A DNA stretch of 11,311 nt, taken from NCBI GenBank assembly GCA_900767385.1, contig CAAFYY010000034.1, positions 1 through 11,311 of the forward strand, given 5' to 3'. Each line of letters opens with the position of its first letter. Within the stretch, counting starts at the first letter, position 1. Made by a program: the position numbers and the translations under genes. The notes beneath the pieces are model-generated. The model saw only the letters and a list, made by a program, of their open reading frames with translations. It made no database searches and had not been told where the DNA came from. This DNA is from Bacteroidales bacterium. GTDB lineage: Bacteria; Bacteroidota; Bacteroidia; Bacteroidales; Paludibacteraceae. This document shows positions 1 through 6,486 of this stretch, one piece after another.

Positions 1-11
1 GCCAACTTTCG

Positions 12-48
12 GAAGCCCGTCAGACAACTGACGGGCTTCTTTGTTTTT
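12..48 (+). terminator. Intrinsic terminator of an off-window gene
   Basis: A perfect 12-bp GC-rich inverted repeat (12-23 with 28-39) encloses an ACAA loop and is followed by a T-rich tail (40-48, with one G). The T-run lies only on the plus-strand side, so it should end a plus-strand transcript entering from the left of the window. No coding region of that gene can be recognised in the first 11 bases. Confidence 0.9.
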
Positions 49-62
49 GTACCCCCCCCTGA

Positions 63-206
63 ATGAATACTCCTCCGGGAGGATTATCAGGATTTTCCGG
101 ATTATCCGGTTTTTCCGGAATCTCCGGGTTCTTCTGTCTTTTCCGGGTTCTTCTGTCTTTTTACAGGTTCTCCGGTTTTTCCGGAACCTCCGGATCTTCC
201 GTATAA
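63..206 (+). repeat. TCCGG-rich degenerate tandem repeat
   Basis: The stretch is built from variants of TCCGG separated by short T-rich or A-containing spacers. It includes an exact 19-bp tandem duplication (123-141 and 142-160). The plus strand is open from an ATG at 63 to a TAA at 204, giving 47 codons dominated by SGF, SGL and SGI triplets. The 19-bp duplication shifts the frame, and the frame returns to SGF repeats further on. The minus strand in one frame reads PEVPEKPEN, then a stop, then PEIPEKPDNPENPDNPP. That resembles a decayed proline/glutamate-rich linker. Neither reading has a recognisable promoter or ribosome binding site, so this is called a repeat and not a gene. It could be a remnant of a Pro-rich surface protein tail. 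Confidence 0.7.
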
Positions 207-241
207 TTTATTTGCTTTAGAAAGACCTTGTTAGTTCGTTG

Positions 242-305
242 AGAATGCGATTTTTGGTGTATAGTTTGCTTGACTATTCATTTATCGCATTCTTACTGTT
301 TTTTT
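242..305 (+). terminator. Long hairpin followed by a T-run, possible terminator
   Basis: A perfect 10-bp inverted repeat (AGAATGCGAT at 242-251, ATCGCATTCT at 284-293) encloses a second, nested 5-bp pair (ATAGT at 261-265, ACTAT at 273-277). Seven Ts follow at 299-305, five bases beyond the stem. This could terminate a transcript covering the repeat to its left. The gap before the T-run and the AT-rich interior make it weaker than the terminator at 12-48. It also touches the upstream promoter box of the tRNA gene, so a regulatory or small-RNA role is possible. Confidence 0.45.
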
Positions 306-306
306 C

Positions 307-339
307 TTGCATGAATCTCCCGATTTTTTGCTATCTTTG
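307..339 (+). promoter_or_regulatory. Bacteroidetes-type promoter for tRNA-Arg
   Basis: TATCTTTG at 332-339 matches the Bacteroides -7 consensus TAnnTTTG exactly. TTGC at 307-310 lies 21 bases upstream and fits the -33 box. Transcription would start around 345, about ten bases before the tRNA. Confidence 0.65.
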
Positions 340-353
340 CATTATCAAAAGTT

Positions 354-425
354 GCCCTTGTAGTTCAACGGATAGAACGGAAGTTTCCTAAACTTTTGAT
401 AAGGGTTCGATTCCCTTCGGGGGTA
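354..425 (+). tRNA. tRNA-Arg (anticodon CCT)
   Basis: The 72-base cloverleaf folds fully by eye. The acceptor stem is 354-360 with 418-424 and contains G-T wobbles. The D stem is GTTC/GAAC (363-366, 375-378). The anticodon stem is 380-384 with 392-396, around a seven-base loop carrying CCT at 387-389. The variable loop has four bases, and the T stem is 401-405 with 413-417 around loop TTCGATT. The discriminator is A425, and CCA is not encoded. It reads AGG arginine codons. The gene stands alone on the plus strand, upstream of a HAD hydrolase gene. Confidence 0.95.
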
Positions 426-506
426 CTACTATAGTGATAATTAGATTGTTTGCAAGATAAATAAGTTCCTTGTTTTCTTCTCTGATTATCTACTGAAACA
501 GTTATG

Positions 507-533
507 GCGCAATCAATTCGTTTGCGCTTTTTT
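507..533 (+). terminator. Probable terminator downstream of the tRNA
   Basis: A 6-bp inverted repeat GCGCAA/TTGCGC (507-512, 522-527) with a nine-base loop is followed directly by six Ts (528-533). It lies about 80 bases after the tRNA and 23 bases before the HAD hydrolase start. It may therefore end the tRNA transcript or attenuate read-through into the next gene. The stem is short. Confidence 0.55.
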
Positions 534-556
534 CATATCTTTCTTTTGATTGATCT

Positions 557-1369
557 ATGCTTCAAGTTGCTTTAATCTATGATTTCGATGGCACATTGTC
601 ACCGAAGAATATGCAAGAATTTGGTTTCATTCAGGCCATAGGCAAGGATATCCAAGAGTTCTGGAATGCGTCTAATAATCTCTCTAAAGAGAATGATGCC
701 AGCAGTGTTCTTTGTTATATGTACCAGATGTTGAAAACAGCGAAGGCTAATGATATCTCTTTGCGAAGAGAGTCGTTCAACAAGTTTGGTTCCATGGTTG
801 AGCTTTTCCCTGGAGTAAAAGAGTGGTTCAAACTTATCAATGATTACGGACAAACTATCGGACTTGATATTCATCATTACATCAATTCTTCTGGACTGAA
901 AGAAATGATTGAAGGAACAGAGATTGCAAAAGAATTTGAGGCTATCTATGCTTGCTCTTTCATGTACGATGTTGATGGAGTTGCCTATTGGCCTGCTGTT
1001 GCTGTTGATTATACGACTAAAACTCAGTTCATATTTAAAATCAATAAAGGCATTCGCGAAGTGTCCGATAATCATCGCGTCAATCAGTTTGTGCCTGAAA
1101 TAGATCGCCCAGTTCCATTCTCTAGAATGATTTATTTTGGTGATGGAGAAACGGATATTCCTTGTATGAAATTAGTAAAACTCTCCGGAGGTCATTCGAT
1201 TGCAGTCTATCATGATGAGGTTAATAAATTAAAAGCGGAGAATCTGATTAAAGAAAATCGTGTTAACTTCGCTTGTCTTGCGGACTATTCAGAAGGTTCT
1301 GCGATTCATCAGAAAGTCGTGAAAATTCTCAATAAAATAAAAGCTGACCATGCAGTTGTAGAGGATTAG
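557..1369 (+). CDS. HAD-superfamily hydrolase, substrate unknown
   Basis: This 270-residue cytoplasmic protein carries the haloacid dehalogenase phosphatase motifs. Motif I is DFDGT (9-13), with D9 as the expected nucleophile and D11 as the general acid. Motif II is the Ser pair after YIN (111-112). A motif III lysine is at about 155 or 161. Motif IV is GDGETD (195-200), which binds Mg2+. Residues 20-100 form a helical cap insertion. The architecture resembles phosphoserine-phosphatase-like members, so phosphate-ester hydrolysis is expected, but no substrate can be named. There is no signal peptide or membrane segment. The ATG at 557 directly precedes motif I in the usual way; no Shine-Dalgarno is visible. 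No strong promoter was found between the terminator-like hairpin at 507-533 and this start. A one-mismatch TATCTTTC at 536-543 seems too close. The gene may depend on tRNA read-through. Confidence 0.85.
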   Translation: MLQVALIYDFDGTLSPKNMQEFGFIQAIGKDIQEFWNASNNLSKENDASSVLCYMYQMLKTAKANDISLRRESFNKFGSMVELFPGVKEWFKLINDYGQTIGLDIHHYINSSGLKEMIEGTEIAKEFEAIYACSFMYDVDGVAYWPAVAVDYTTKTQFIFKINKGIREVSDNHRVNQFVPEIDRPVPFSRMIYFGDGETDIPCMKLVKLSGGHSIAVYHDEVNKLKAENLIKENRVNFACLADYSEGSAIHQKVVKILNKIKADHAVVED

Positions 1370-1465
1370 TTTGAGTGTCTTCTCAAAACAAGTAAGATGG
1401 AATTTCTTCTTTCTGTCTGGCTTATTTTACACCTGTTTTCTGACAGTGATATGCTTGATTTGTTG

Positions 1466-1473
1466 TAATTTTG
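1466..1473 (+). promoter_or_regulatory. Candidate -7 box of the miaB promoter
   Basis: TAATTTTG fits the Bacteroides -7 consensus TAnnTTTG and lies 56 bases before the miaB start, in a 160-base gap after the HAD gene. No good TTTG box is seen 19-21 bases upstream, so the call rests on one element. The rest of the gap (1370-1529) shows only a short TTTGAG/CTCAAA inverted repeat (1370-1387) without a T-run. Confidence 0.45.
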
Positions 1474-1529
1474 TGGCTAAATTAGTAGAAAGGTGTTTTG
1501 AAAACAAAGCGCCGATAGTTTTATAGACA

Positions 1530-2843
1530 ATGGCAAAAAAACTATTTATTGAGACCTACGGATGCCAGATGAATGTGGCAGATAGTGAGGTTGTTGCCGC
1601 TGTGATGGCAACAGATGGCTATGTCCTGACAGATGAATTGAAGGAAGCTGATGCTGTGATGTTAAACACTTGTTCTGTGCGTGATAATGCGGAACAAAAA
1701 GTGTTGGGACGACTTCAATATCTCGCCTCACTGAAGAAAAAACATCCGATGGCTATCGGTGTCATCGGCTGTATGGCAGAGCGCATGCAAGACGAATTAA
1801 TTCGTGAGCATGGCGTTGATTTCGTTGCAGGACCAGATAGCTACCTTGACCTTCCTAATCTTGTTGGTGCTGTAGAAAAAGGTGAAAAGGCCATTAATAT
1901 CAACCTTTCAACAACGGAAACTTACAAAGATGTCATCCCTGCTCGTATCGGTAAAAGTATTTCTGGTTTTGTCTCTATCATGCGTGGTTGCAATAACTTC
2001 TGTACTTATTGCATTGTTCCCTATACTCGTGGCCGTGAGCGCAGTCGTGATGTTCAAAGCATTTTGAACGAGGTCCGCGATCTGCAACAAAAAGGTTATA
2101 AAGAAGTCACCCTTTTGGGCCAAAACGTCAACTCTTATCGTTTCGTTCAAGGCGATACAGAATGTGGTTTCCCGGAATTGTTGGGTTTGGTAGCGGCAGC
2201 AGTGCCTGACATGCGAATCCGATTTACCACCTCCCATCCTAAAGATATGAGCGACAAAACCTTGGAAGTTATTGCTGCTCACGATAATCTTTGCAAGATG
2301 ATTCACTTGCCTGTTCAGAGCGGAAGCAACACGGTTTTAAAGGCGATGAACAGGAAATATACACGGGAGTGGTATCTTGACCGTATCGCTGCCATCCGTC
2401 GAATCCTTCCTGAAGCAGCCATCTCCACAGATATCTTCTGCGGTTTCCATGATGAAACAGAGGAGGATCATCAGCAGACTCTCTCATTGATGAAAGAGTG
2501 TGCCTTTGACTCCGCCTTCACCTTCAAGTACTCGGAACGTCCTGGTACGTACGCCTCGAAACATCTCGAAGACAACGTGCCAGAAGATGTGAAGATTCGT
2601 CGTTTGAATGAATTGATTGCCACCCAATTGGAACTCTCCAATGCCTCCAATCTAAAAGATATTGGCAAGGAATTTGAGGTCTTGATTGAAGGATATTCCA
2701 AACGCTCCCATGACGACTTCTTTGGTCGCACCTCACAAAACAAAGTCGTTATCTTCCCTAAATCAGGTAAGAAGATTGGCGATATTGTTCGTGTGAAGGT
2801 CACCTCTGCAACTGCAGCCACTTTGATTGGTGAATTGGTATAA
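1530..2843 (+). CDS. miaB: tRNA-2-methylthio-N6-dimethylallyladenosine synthase MiaB
   Basis: MiaB is a radical-SAM methylthiotransferase. It adds a methylthio group to i6A37, next to the anticodon of tRNAs reading UNN codons. The 437-residue length fits the family. The N-terminal methylthiotransferase domain carries the three cysteines for the auxiliary [4Fe-4S] cluster: C12 in ETYGCQMN, C48 in LNTCSVRDNAEQK and C81 in GCMAER. The radical-SAM cluster motif CNNFCTYC (C154, C158, C161) is followed by IVPYTRGRERSR. A C-terminal TRAM-type RNA-binding domain spans about 375-437. The NTCSVRDNAEQK segment and the GPDSYLDLP segment after the N-terminal domain favour MiaB over the related MtaB and RimO. 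The ATG is followed at once by the conserved KKLFIETYGCQMN start. The gene is probably monocistronic, with its own promoter candidate and a strong terminator 23 bases after the stop. Confidence 0.97.
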   Translation: MAKKLFIETYGCQMNVADSEVVAAVMATDGYVLTDELKEADAVMLNTCSVRDNAEQKVLGRLQYLASLKKKHPMAIGVIGCMAERMQDELIREHGVDFVAGPDSYLDLPNLVGAVEKGEKAININLSTTETYKDVIPARIGKSISGFVSIMRGCNNFCTYCIVPYTRGRERSRDVQSILNEVRDLQQKGYKEVTLLGQNVNSYRFVQGDTECGFPELLGLVAAAVPDMRIRFTTSHPKDMSDKTLEVIAAHDNLCKMIHLPVQSGSNTVLKAMNRKYTREWYLDRIAAIRRILPEAAISTDIFCGFHDETEEDHQQTLSLMKECAFDSAFTFKYSERPGTYASKHLEDNVPEDVKIRRLNELIATQLELSNASNLKDIGKEFEVLIEGYSKRSHDDFFGRTSQNKVVIFPKSGKKIGDIVRVKVTSATAATLIGELV

Positions 2844-2865
2844 AGCCTTACATATAATAAAAAAG

Positions 2866-2899
2866 AAATCCTTGAGACACAAGTCCCAAGGATTTTTTT
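2866..2899. terminator. Bidirectional intrinsic terminator between miaB and folA
   Basis: AAATCCTTG (2866-2874) pairs with CAAGGATTT (2887-2895). An inner GAC/GTC pair (2876-2878, 2883-2885) closes an ACAA loop, and a single A/C mismatch separates the two helices. Seven Ts (2893-2899) overlap the right arm and run past it on the plus strand. An A-run before the left arm (2859-2864) supplies a T-run on the minus strand. The hairpin can therefore stop both miaB and the converging folA transcript. Confidence 0.92.
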
Positions 2900-2918
2900 A
2901 TCGTCGTATATTATCCGA

Positions 2919-3398
2919 TTACTTCACATAATTGATAAACTGGTAATCCAGTCCTGATTGTTCGTCGTGGAAAATCTCGCTTTCTTCTTCAACTCTCCAC
3001 TCAGCGCCAATCTCTGGGAAAAATGCATCGCCGTCAAAGTCATGTAGAACCTTTGTCAAATATAACTTATCAGCATGAGGCAATAACTGCTTGTATATCT
3101 CCTCGCCGCCAATGATAAACACCTCGTTGTCATTCGTTTTCTTTGCTTCTGCGAGTGCCTCGTCTATGGTCTTGGCTGCCACGGTCCCTTCAAATGTAGT
3201 GCTGCGTGAAATCACGATATTCGTACGGCCTTTCAATGGTTTGAAAGGGAGAGACTCGTAGGTCTTTCTGCCCATCACTACGGCATGACCTGTGGTGAGC
3301 GCTTTGAAACGTTTGAGATCGGCTGAGATGTGCCAAAGCAGGGTGTTGTTGCCGCCGATAACATTCTGGTTTGCTGTTGCAACGATGATTGAAAGCAT
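2919..3398 (-). CDS. folA: Dihydrofolate reductase
   Basis: This NADPH-dependent enzyme reduces dihydrofolate to tetrahydrofolate for thymidylate, purine and methionine synthesis. Its 159 residues equal the E. coli FolA length and align without gaps near the N-terminus. Visible landmarks are the IIVATANQNVIGG start, W22, the catalytic acid D27 in SADLKRF, MGRKTYESL (42-50), the GRTNIVISRS segment and the IIGGEEIY cofactor loop (95-102). Positions 21 and 30 are Leu and Arg. Changes P21L and W30R are known from trimethoprim-resistant E. coli, but LLWH and DLKRF look lineage-typical and do not prove resistance. It is the last gene of the leftward cluster, 17 bases after the metallopeptidase, and it ends at a shared terminator. 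Confidence 0.96.
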   Translation of the reverse strand: MLSIIVATANQNVIGGNNTLLWHISADLKRFKALTTGHAVVMGRKTYESLPFKPLKGRTNIVISRSTTFEGTVAAKTIDEALAEAKKTNDNEVFIIGGEEIYKQLLPHADKLYLTKVLHDFDGDAFFPEIGAEWRVEEESEIFHDEQSGLDYQFINYVK

Positions 3399-3415
3399 AA
3401 TTCAAAAAATGTCGT

Positions 3416-4099
3416 TTAGTCTCTTCTGCCTAAGAAAATGTAGATATAATAGAGTAGTGTTGCCAAGGAAGCAAGAGCGTTGACAACATAAGTATAGGCT
3501 GCAGATTTTAATGCACTTGCAGCGTACTCGTGATTATATACGTTGGTGATTCCTGAGTCGTCCAACCATGCCAAAGCACGTTGGCTTGCGTTGATTTCCA
3601 CAGGCAAAGTCACGAAAGCAAACAATGTCGTTATAGCATAGAGACCTATAGCTATTTCGATAAAAATCAAACTTTTAAATATTGATGCGCAAATCAAACC
3701 GACAATAAACAAGATACTTATTGAACGAGATGCAAAATTGGTGATAGGCACCAACTTGCTTCTCAAAGTCAACCACTCATAACTGGTTGCGTGCTGAACG
3801 GCGTGACCGCATTCGTGAGCAGCAACGGCTGCGGCAGCCACACTATTTACATTATATACCGGTTCGCTGAGATTCAGCGTTTTGTTGACTGGGTTGTAGT
3901 GATCAGTGAGCGAGCCTGCTACACATTGAACCGTCACGTCGTAGATTCCGTTGTCGCGCAACATCTTCTCTGCCACTTCCCGTCCGGTCATATTGTTTTG
4001 AAGCGGCATCTGTGAGTATTTCTTGAACTTCTTTTGAAGAGAATACTGAACGGCGTAACTCGCAATTGCGATGACTACCATTAAAATCAAGTAAATCAT
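3416..4099 (-). CDS. Membrane zinc metallopeptidase, YugP-like (Zn_peptidase_2)
   Basis: This 227-residue integral membrane protein belongs to the neutral zinc metallopeptidase family typified by Bacillus YugP. An N-terminal membrane helix (about 3-20) is followed by a soluble part carrying HECGH (95-99). That HExxH-type motif supplies two His zinc ligands and the catalytic Glu96. Three further hydrophobic segments lie at about 118-138, 142-165 and 200-223. LPVEINASQRAL (around 165-176) probably supplies the third ligand through E168, as expected for the family. Substrates are unknown. The ATG overlaps the stop of the upstream Fur-family gene in an ATGA (4096-4099), which indicates translational coupling. 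folA follows after 17 bases. Confidence 0.88.
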   Translation of the reverse strand: MIYLILMVVIAIASYAVQYSLQKKFKKYSQMPLQNNMTGREVAEKMLRDNGIYDVTVQCVAGSLTDHYNPVNKTLNLSEPVYNVNSVAAAAVAAHECGHAVQHATSYEWLTLRSKLVPITNFASRSISILFIVGLICASIFKSLIFIEIAIGLYAITTLFAFVTLPVEINASQRALAWLDDSGITNVYNHEYAASALKSAAYTYVVNALASLATLLYYIYIFLGRRD

Positions 4100-4593
4100 T
4101 TTTTCTGTTTGTTGTTTTGTGGGTTATTTATTAAGTTGTTTGAATTCAGACATTTTTTGCAAAGTCCGTAGATGTAGAATTTATAGAATGTCGGAGTGAA
4201 TGCCGTAAACTCTTTCTTTGATAGAAGACGGTGAAGTTTCTTGTCGGTAAACTCTTTGATGGCTCCACATTGTGTACATATTCTATGAAAATGGATTGTA
4301 GAAGGTGTCAGTTTCTCGTATTTTGCAGCACCGTTGTCAAAGTGGTGGCAAATCACCAGTTGACATTTTACCAGCAGTTCCAATGTGTTGAACACAGACA
4401 TCCTACTGATGGCAAACCCCGCTTCTTTCATCATGCCAAAAATTTCGTTTGCCTCCCAGTGCCCTGGATTCGAATAAACAAATGTCAGGATGTCTTCGCG
4501 TTCCTTTGTCTTTCGCAACTTGTTGGTTGCGATGTAATTGGATAGCGTCAGCAGCGCTTGCTGAAGTTCCGTGTCTTTTTGCTGAACTGCCAT
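4096..4593 (-). CDS. Fur-family transcriptional regulator
   Basis: This is a 165-residue metal-type repressor of the ferric uptake regulator superfamily. The N-terminal winged helix contains LRKTKEREDIL (26-36) and the recognition segment SRMSVFNTLELL (63-74). The C-terminal dimerisation domain has His residues at 83-84, 101 and 103. Two CxxC pairs (C106/C109 and C145/C148) make up the structural zinc site seen in Fur, Zur and PerR. The residue corresponding to the usual metal-binding His in the HxLxxxG segment appears to be Tyr137 (FYKFYIYG), which is unusual if the alignment is right. The tail is Asn/Lys-rich. Which metal or peroxide signal it senses cannot be told. The gene starts 4 bases after gldB and overlaps the metallopeptidase gene by 4 bases. 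Confidence 0.9.
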   Translation of the reverse strand: MAVQQKDTELQQALLTLSNYIATNKLRKTKEREDILTFVYSNPGHWEANEIFGMMKEAGFAISRMSVFNTLELLVKCQLVICHHFDNGAAKYEKLTPSTIHFHRICTQCGAIKEFTDKKLHRLLSKKEFTAFTPTFYKFYIYGLCKKCLNSNNLINNPQNNKQKK

Positions 4594-4597
4594 TCAG

Positions 4598-5611
4598 TTA
4601 TTTGGGGTTGTATTCTGATTGCTCAAGGATCTTTCTGTAGTTGGTGTCTTTCATCAGCTCCAGAGGAGTAATTTCCTTGTTTTTACTCATATAGTTCTCT
4701 ATAATTCTCCAACCGATGTAGACGCCTCCGCGACCCGGGGAACTCTGTGTGAATGGTGTGGTGAATGGAGCACTGTTTAGGTATTTTGAGCGCATAACAC
4801 TCTCATGAGTAAATAAGTGGCCTTCGGATACCATCTTGTCCCACATGGCAGGCTCGCTTTTCTGACACCATTCCAGTTGAGAAGCATCGTAACCCATAAG
4901 GATCGAGTCTGGAAGTTCTGGCAGAAGAATTGAAGTTAGATAGATGAGTTTGCCTTCGTAGAGCATATCCTCCAACAACTCTCCTTCTTGTGGATAGAAA
5001 GGGAATTCCGCTTCCATCCAAGCATGAATCATATCGGGGAGAATCATCTCTCGGCGCATATTTGGCAAGAGATAATCGTAGATGCGTCCTTGGTAGATGG
5101 GGTAGTCGCTGCCCATATAATTATCGATGCTTACACTGATATAACCTTCGCCCACGCAGACGCTCTGATTCAGTCCTGAGATATGTGTATAACACTGTGG
5201 AGTCTCAATCTCAGGGAAGAAATACCTTGCGCGCTTGAAGGCTTCAACCAAATCCTTCTCGATGTCGGTCATATCTTCATAAGCCTTCATTGCATCGGTA
5301 TAGAACGCAACTACATTGGTGTCACTGAGGAATTTCGGGAGGATAAACAGAACAAATGAGTCGTTGTAATGTCTGCCGAATTCCAACACTCTGCAAAGGT
5401 AGTCTTCTGTCCATACTGGATATTTCTCATGAAGAGCTTCGAGATTGGAAGCAATTAGTGTAGTGTCTTCGTGCAGTTTCCAAAAATCTTGGTCAAAGCG
5501 TTCGAAACTCACTTCCAGTTTGATATCATTGGTATTGGCACTCCTTTTCTCCTTGCTGCATGAAGCAAGCAAGACCATTGTTGCAAGAAGCGCGAAGAAA
5601 AATTTTCTCAT
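4598..5611 (-). CDS. gldB: GldB-family lipoprotein
   Basis: This 337-residue protein has a lipoprotein signal ending in LLASC, so C18 should be lipidated and the mature protein membrane-anchored. The body matches the gliding-motility-associated GldB family. The C-terminal segment SSPGRGGVYIGWRIIENYM (about 290-308), followed by ITPLELM, is characteristic of the family as I recall it. GldB is needed for gliding in Flavobacterium. It is also kept in many non-gliding Bacteroidetes, where its role is unclear. No gldC neighbour is present. It lies 19 bases after a 45-residue gene and 4 bases before the Fur-family gene. The cluster upstream encodes other envelope proteins, which suggests a role in envelope assembly here and not motility. 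Confidence 0.85.
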   Translation of the reverse strand: MRKFFFALLATMVLLASCSKEKRSANTNDIKLEVSFERFDQDFWKLHEDTTLIASNLEALHEKYPVWTEDYLCRVLEFGRHYNDSFVLFILPKFLSDTNVVAFYTDAMKAYEDMTDIEKDLVEAFKRARYFFPEIETPQCYTHISGLNQSVCVGEGYISVSIDNYMGSDYPIYQGRIYDYLLPNMRREMILPDMIHAWMEAEFPFYPQEGELLEDMLYEGKLIYLTSILLPELPDSILMGYDASQLEWCQKSEPAMWDKMVSEGHLFTHESVMRSKYLNSAPFTTPFTQSSPGRGGVYIGWRIIENYMSKNKEITPLELMKDTNYRKILEQSEYNPK

Positions 5612-5630
5612 CGTTTTTATCGTCGTGTTA

Positions 5631-5768
5631 TCACAAAGCCTCGTCGTCAGGTTTCTGCACCAAAGGCTTCATCTTAGTCTTTTTCGACAGATGCTTCTGT
5701 TTGCGAAGCCATTCTGCCTTTCTCTTTTCGTAATCTTCCCTATGTTTCTCTAAATAATTGTCGGCCAT
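5631..5768 (-). CDS. Small basic conserved-type protein, 45 residues
   Basis: The ATG at 5768 and the TGA at 5631 give a 45-residue protein starting MADNYLEKHREDYEKRKAEW. It has ten Lys, three Arg and nine acidic residues. Residues 5-30 should form a charged helix, and the end is a short acidic tail, PDDEAL. There is no signal peptide or membrane segment, so it is probably cytoplasmic. I assign no function. Short proteins opening with a NYLEK segment are, from memory, common in Bacteroidales, but I cannot confirm homology here. The placement is strong evidence for a gene. The start is 9 bases after the barrel-protein stop and the end is 19 bases before gldB, filling an otherwise empty 166-base gap in a tightly packed cluster. 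Confidence 0.75.
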   Translation of the reverse strand: MADNYLEKHREDYEKRKAEWLRKQKHLSKKTKMKPLVQKPDDEAL

Positions 5769-5777
5769 TGCATGCTA

Positions 5778-6473
5778 TTATTTGCGGAGGTCGAACATAT
5801 AGGCGAAGGTGAGTTTGAAATTGCCATCGCGGAGGTATTTGTTCTGACCTTGACGCAATCCGACATACCAGAGGAACTCTTTGTTGGTCATGTTGTTGAT
5901 GCTACCATTGTAGCTGGCGCGCCATTCAAAAGCCTTGTATTTAAGCGCCAGACCCAATTCGCCTGAAACTTGGAAGCGTTTGAAGCGATTGACTGTACCT
6001 TTGTCTTTACCGTAGAGGTTCTCATTGTCAAAACCAACAGGTCTCTTTTGGTCGGTATTCTCCCAGGCGATATCTTGTCCATGAAGTGCCACGTTGAACG
6101 AAGGACCAAAGAACAAAGACATCGACAACGTATTCTTGATTGGGAAATTTACGTTAAGATGGATTGGGAGATCAAGATAATAGTGTGTCCTTGACAAATG
6201 AACTGTTGTATCTGAGTGGAACTCATAGTCAATGTCGTAAGATGAGTGACGCATATTATATAGTGCGGCAACGTCAAAGCCGAGACGGTGGTTGATATTC
6301 ATCTCAAAGATAGGACCGATGGTGAAGCCAGGTCCTGGTTTTGGATTGAAATCGCACTTGCCGGCCAATGCCCATGTGTTTGTCATTTGGAAACCGCCCA
6401 TGATGCCTAAACGTTGAGCCGATAATGTCAGCGAAGCTGCAAGCATCAATATGATAATAGATATCTTTTTCAT
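5778..6473 (-). CDS. Outer-membrane beta-barrel protein (PorT-like/PF13568 type)
   Basis: The protein has 231 residues from the ATG at 6473. That start is preferred because MKKISIIILMLAASLTLSA then forms a clean signal peptide, cut before Gln20. It also leaves a normal 13-base gap to the FKBP stop. A longer frame back to 6521 would overlap that gene. The mature part alternates hydrophobic and polar residues with aromatic strand ends: LGIMGGFQMTNT, LGFDVAALYNM, YYLDLPIHLNV, LSMSLFFGPSF, GELGLALKY, and the C-terminal FKLTFAYMFDLRK. This is typical of eight- to ten-strand Bacteroidetes barrels. Whether it is the T9SS protein PorT or a generic relative cannot be settled by eye. It sits between the FKBP lipoprotein and the 45-residue gene. 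Confidence 0.8.
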   Translation of the reverse strand: MKKISIIILMLAASLTLSAQRLGIMGGFQMTNTWALAGKCDFNPKPGPGFTIGPIFEMNINHRLGFDVAALYNMRHSSYDIDYEFHSDTTVHLSRTHYYLDLPIHLNVNFPIKNTLSMSLFFGPSFNVALHGQDIAWENTDQKRPVGFDNENLYGKDKGTVNRFKRFQVSGELGLALKYKAFEWRASYNGSINNMTNKEFLWYVGLRQGQNKYLRDGNFKLTFAYMFDLRK

Positions 6474-6486
6474 TGTCCTTCTGATA

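Noticed and set aside
61..206. CRISPR-like array of short repeats
   Set aside because: The TCCGG units are only 5-6 bases, irregularly spaced and without unique spacers of constant length; no cas genes are present.
354..425. tRNA-Arg as the attachment site of an integrated element
   Set aside because: No integrase gene, no second copy of the tRNA 3' end and no mobile-element genes are seen within the window.
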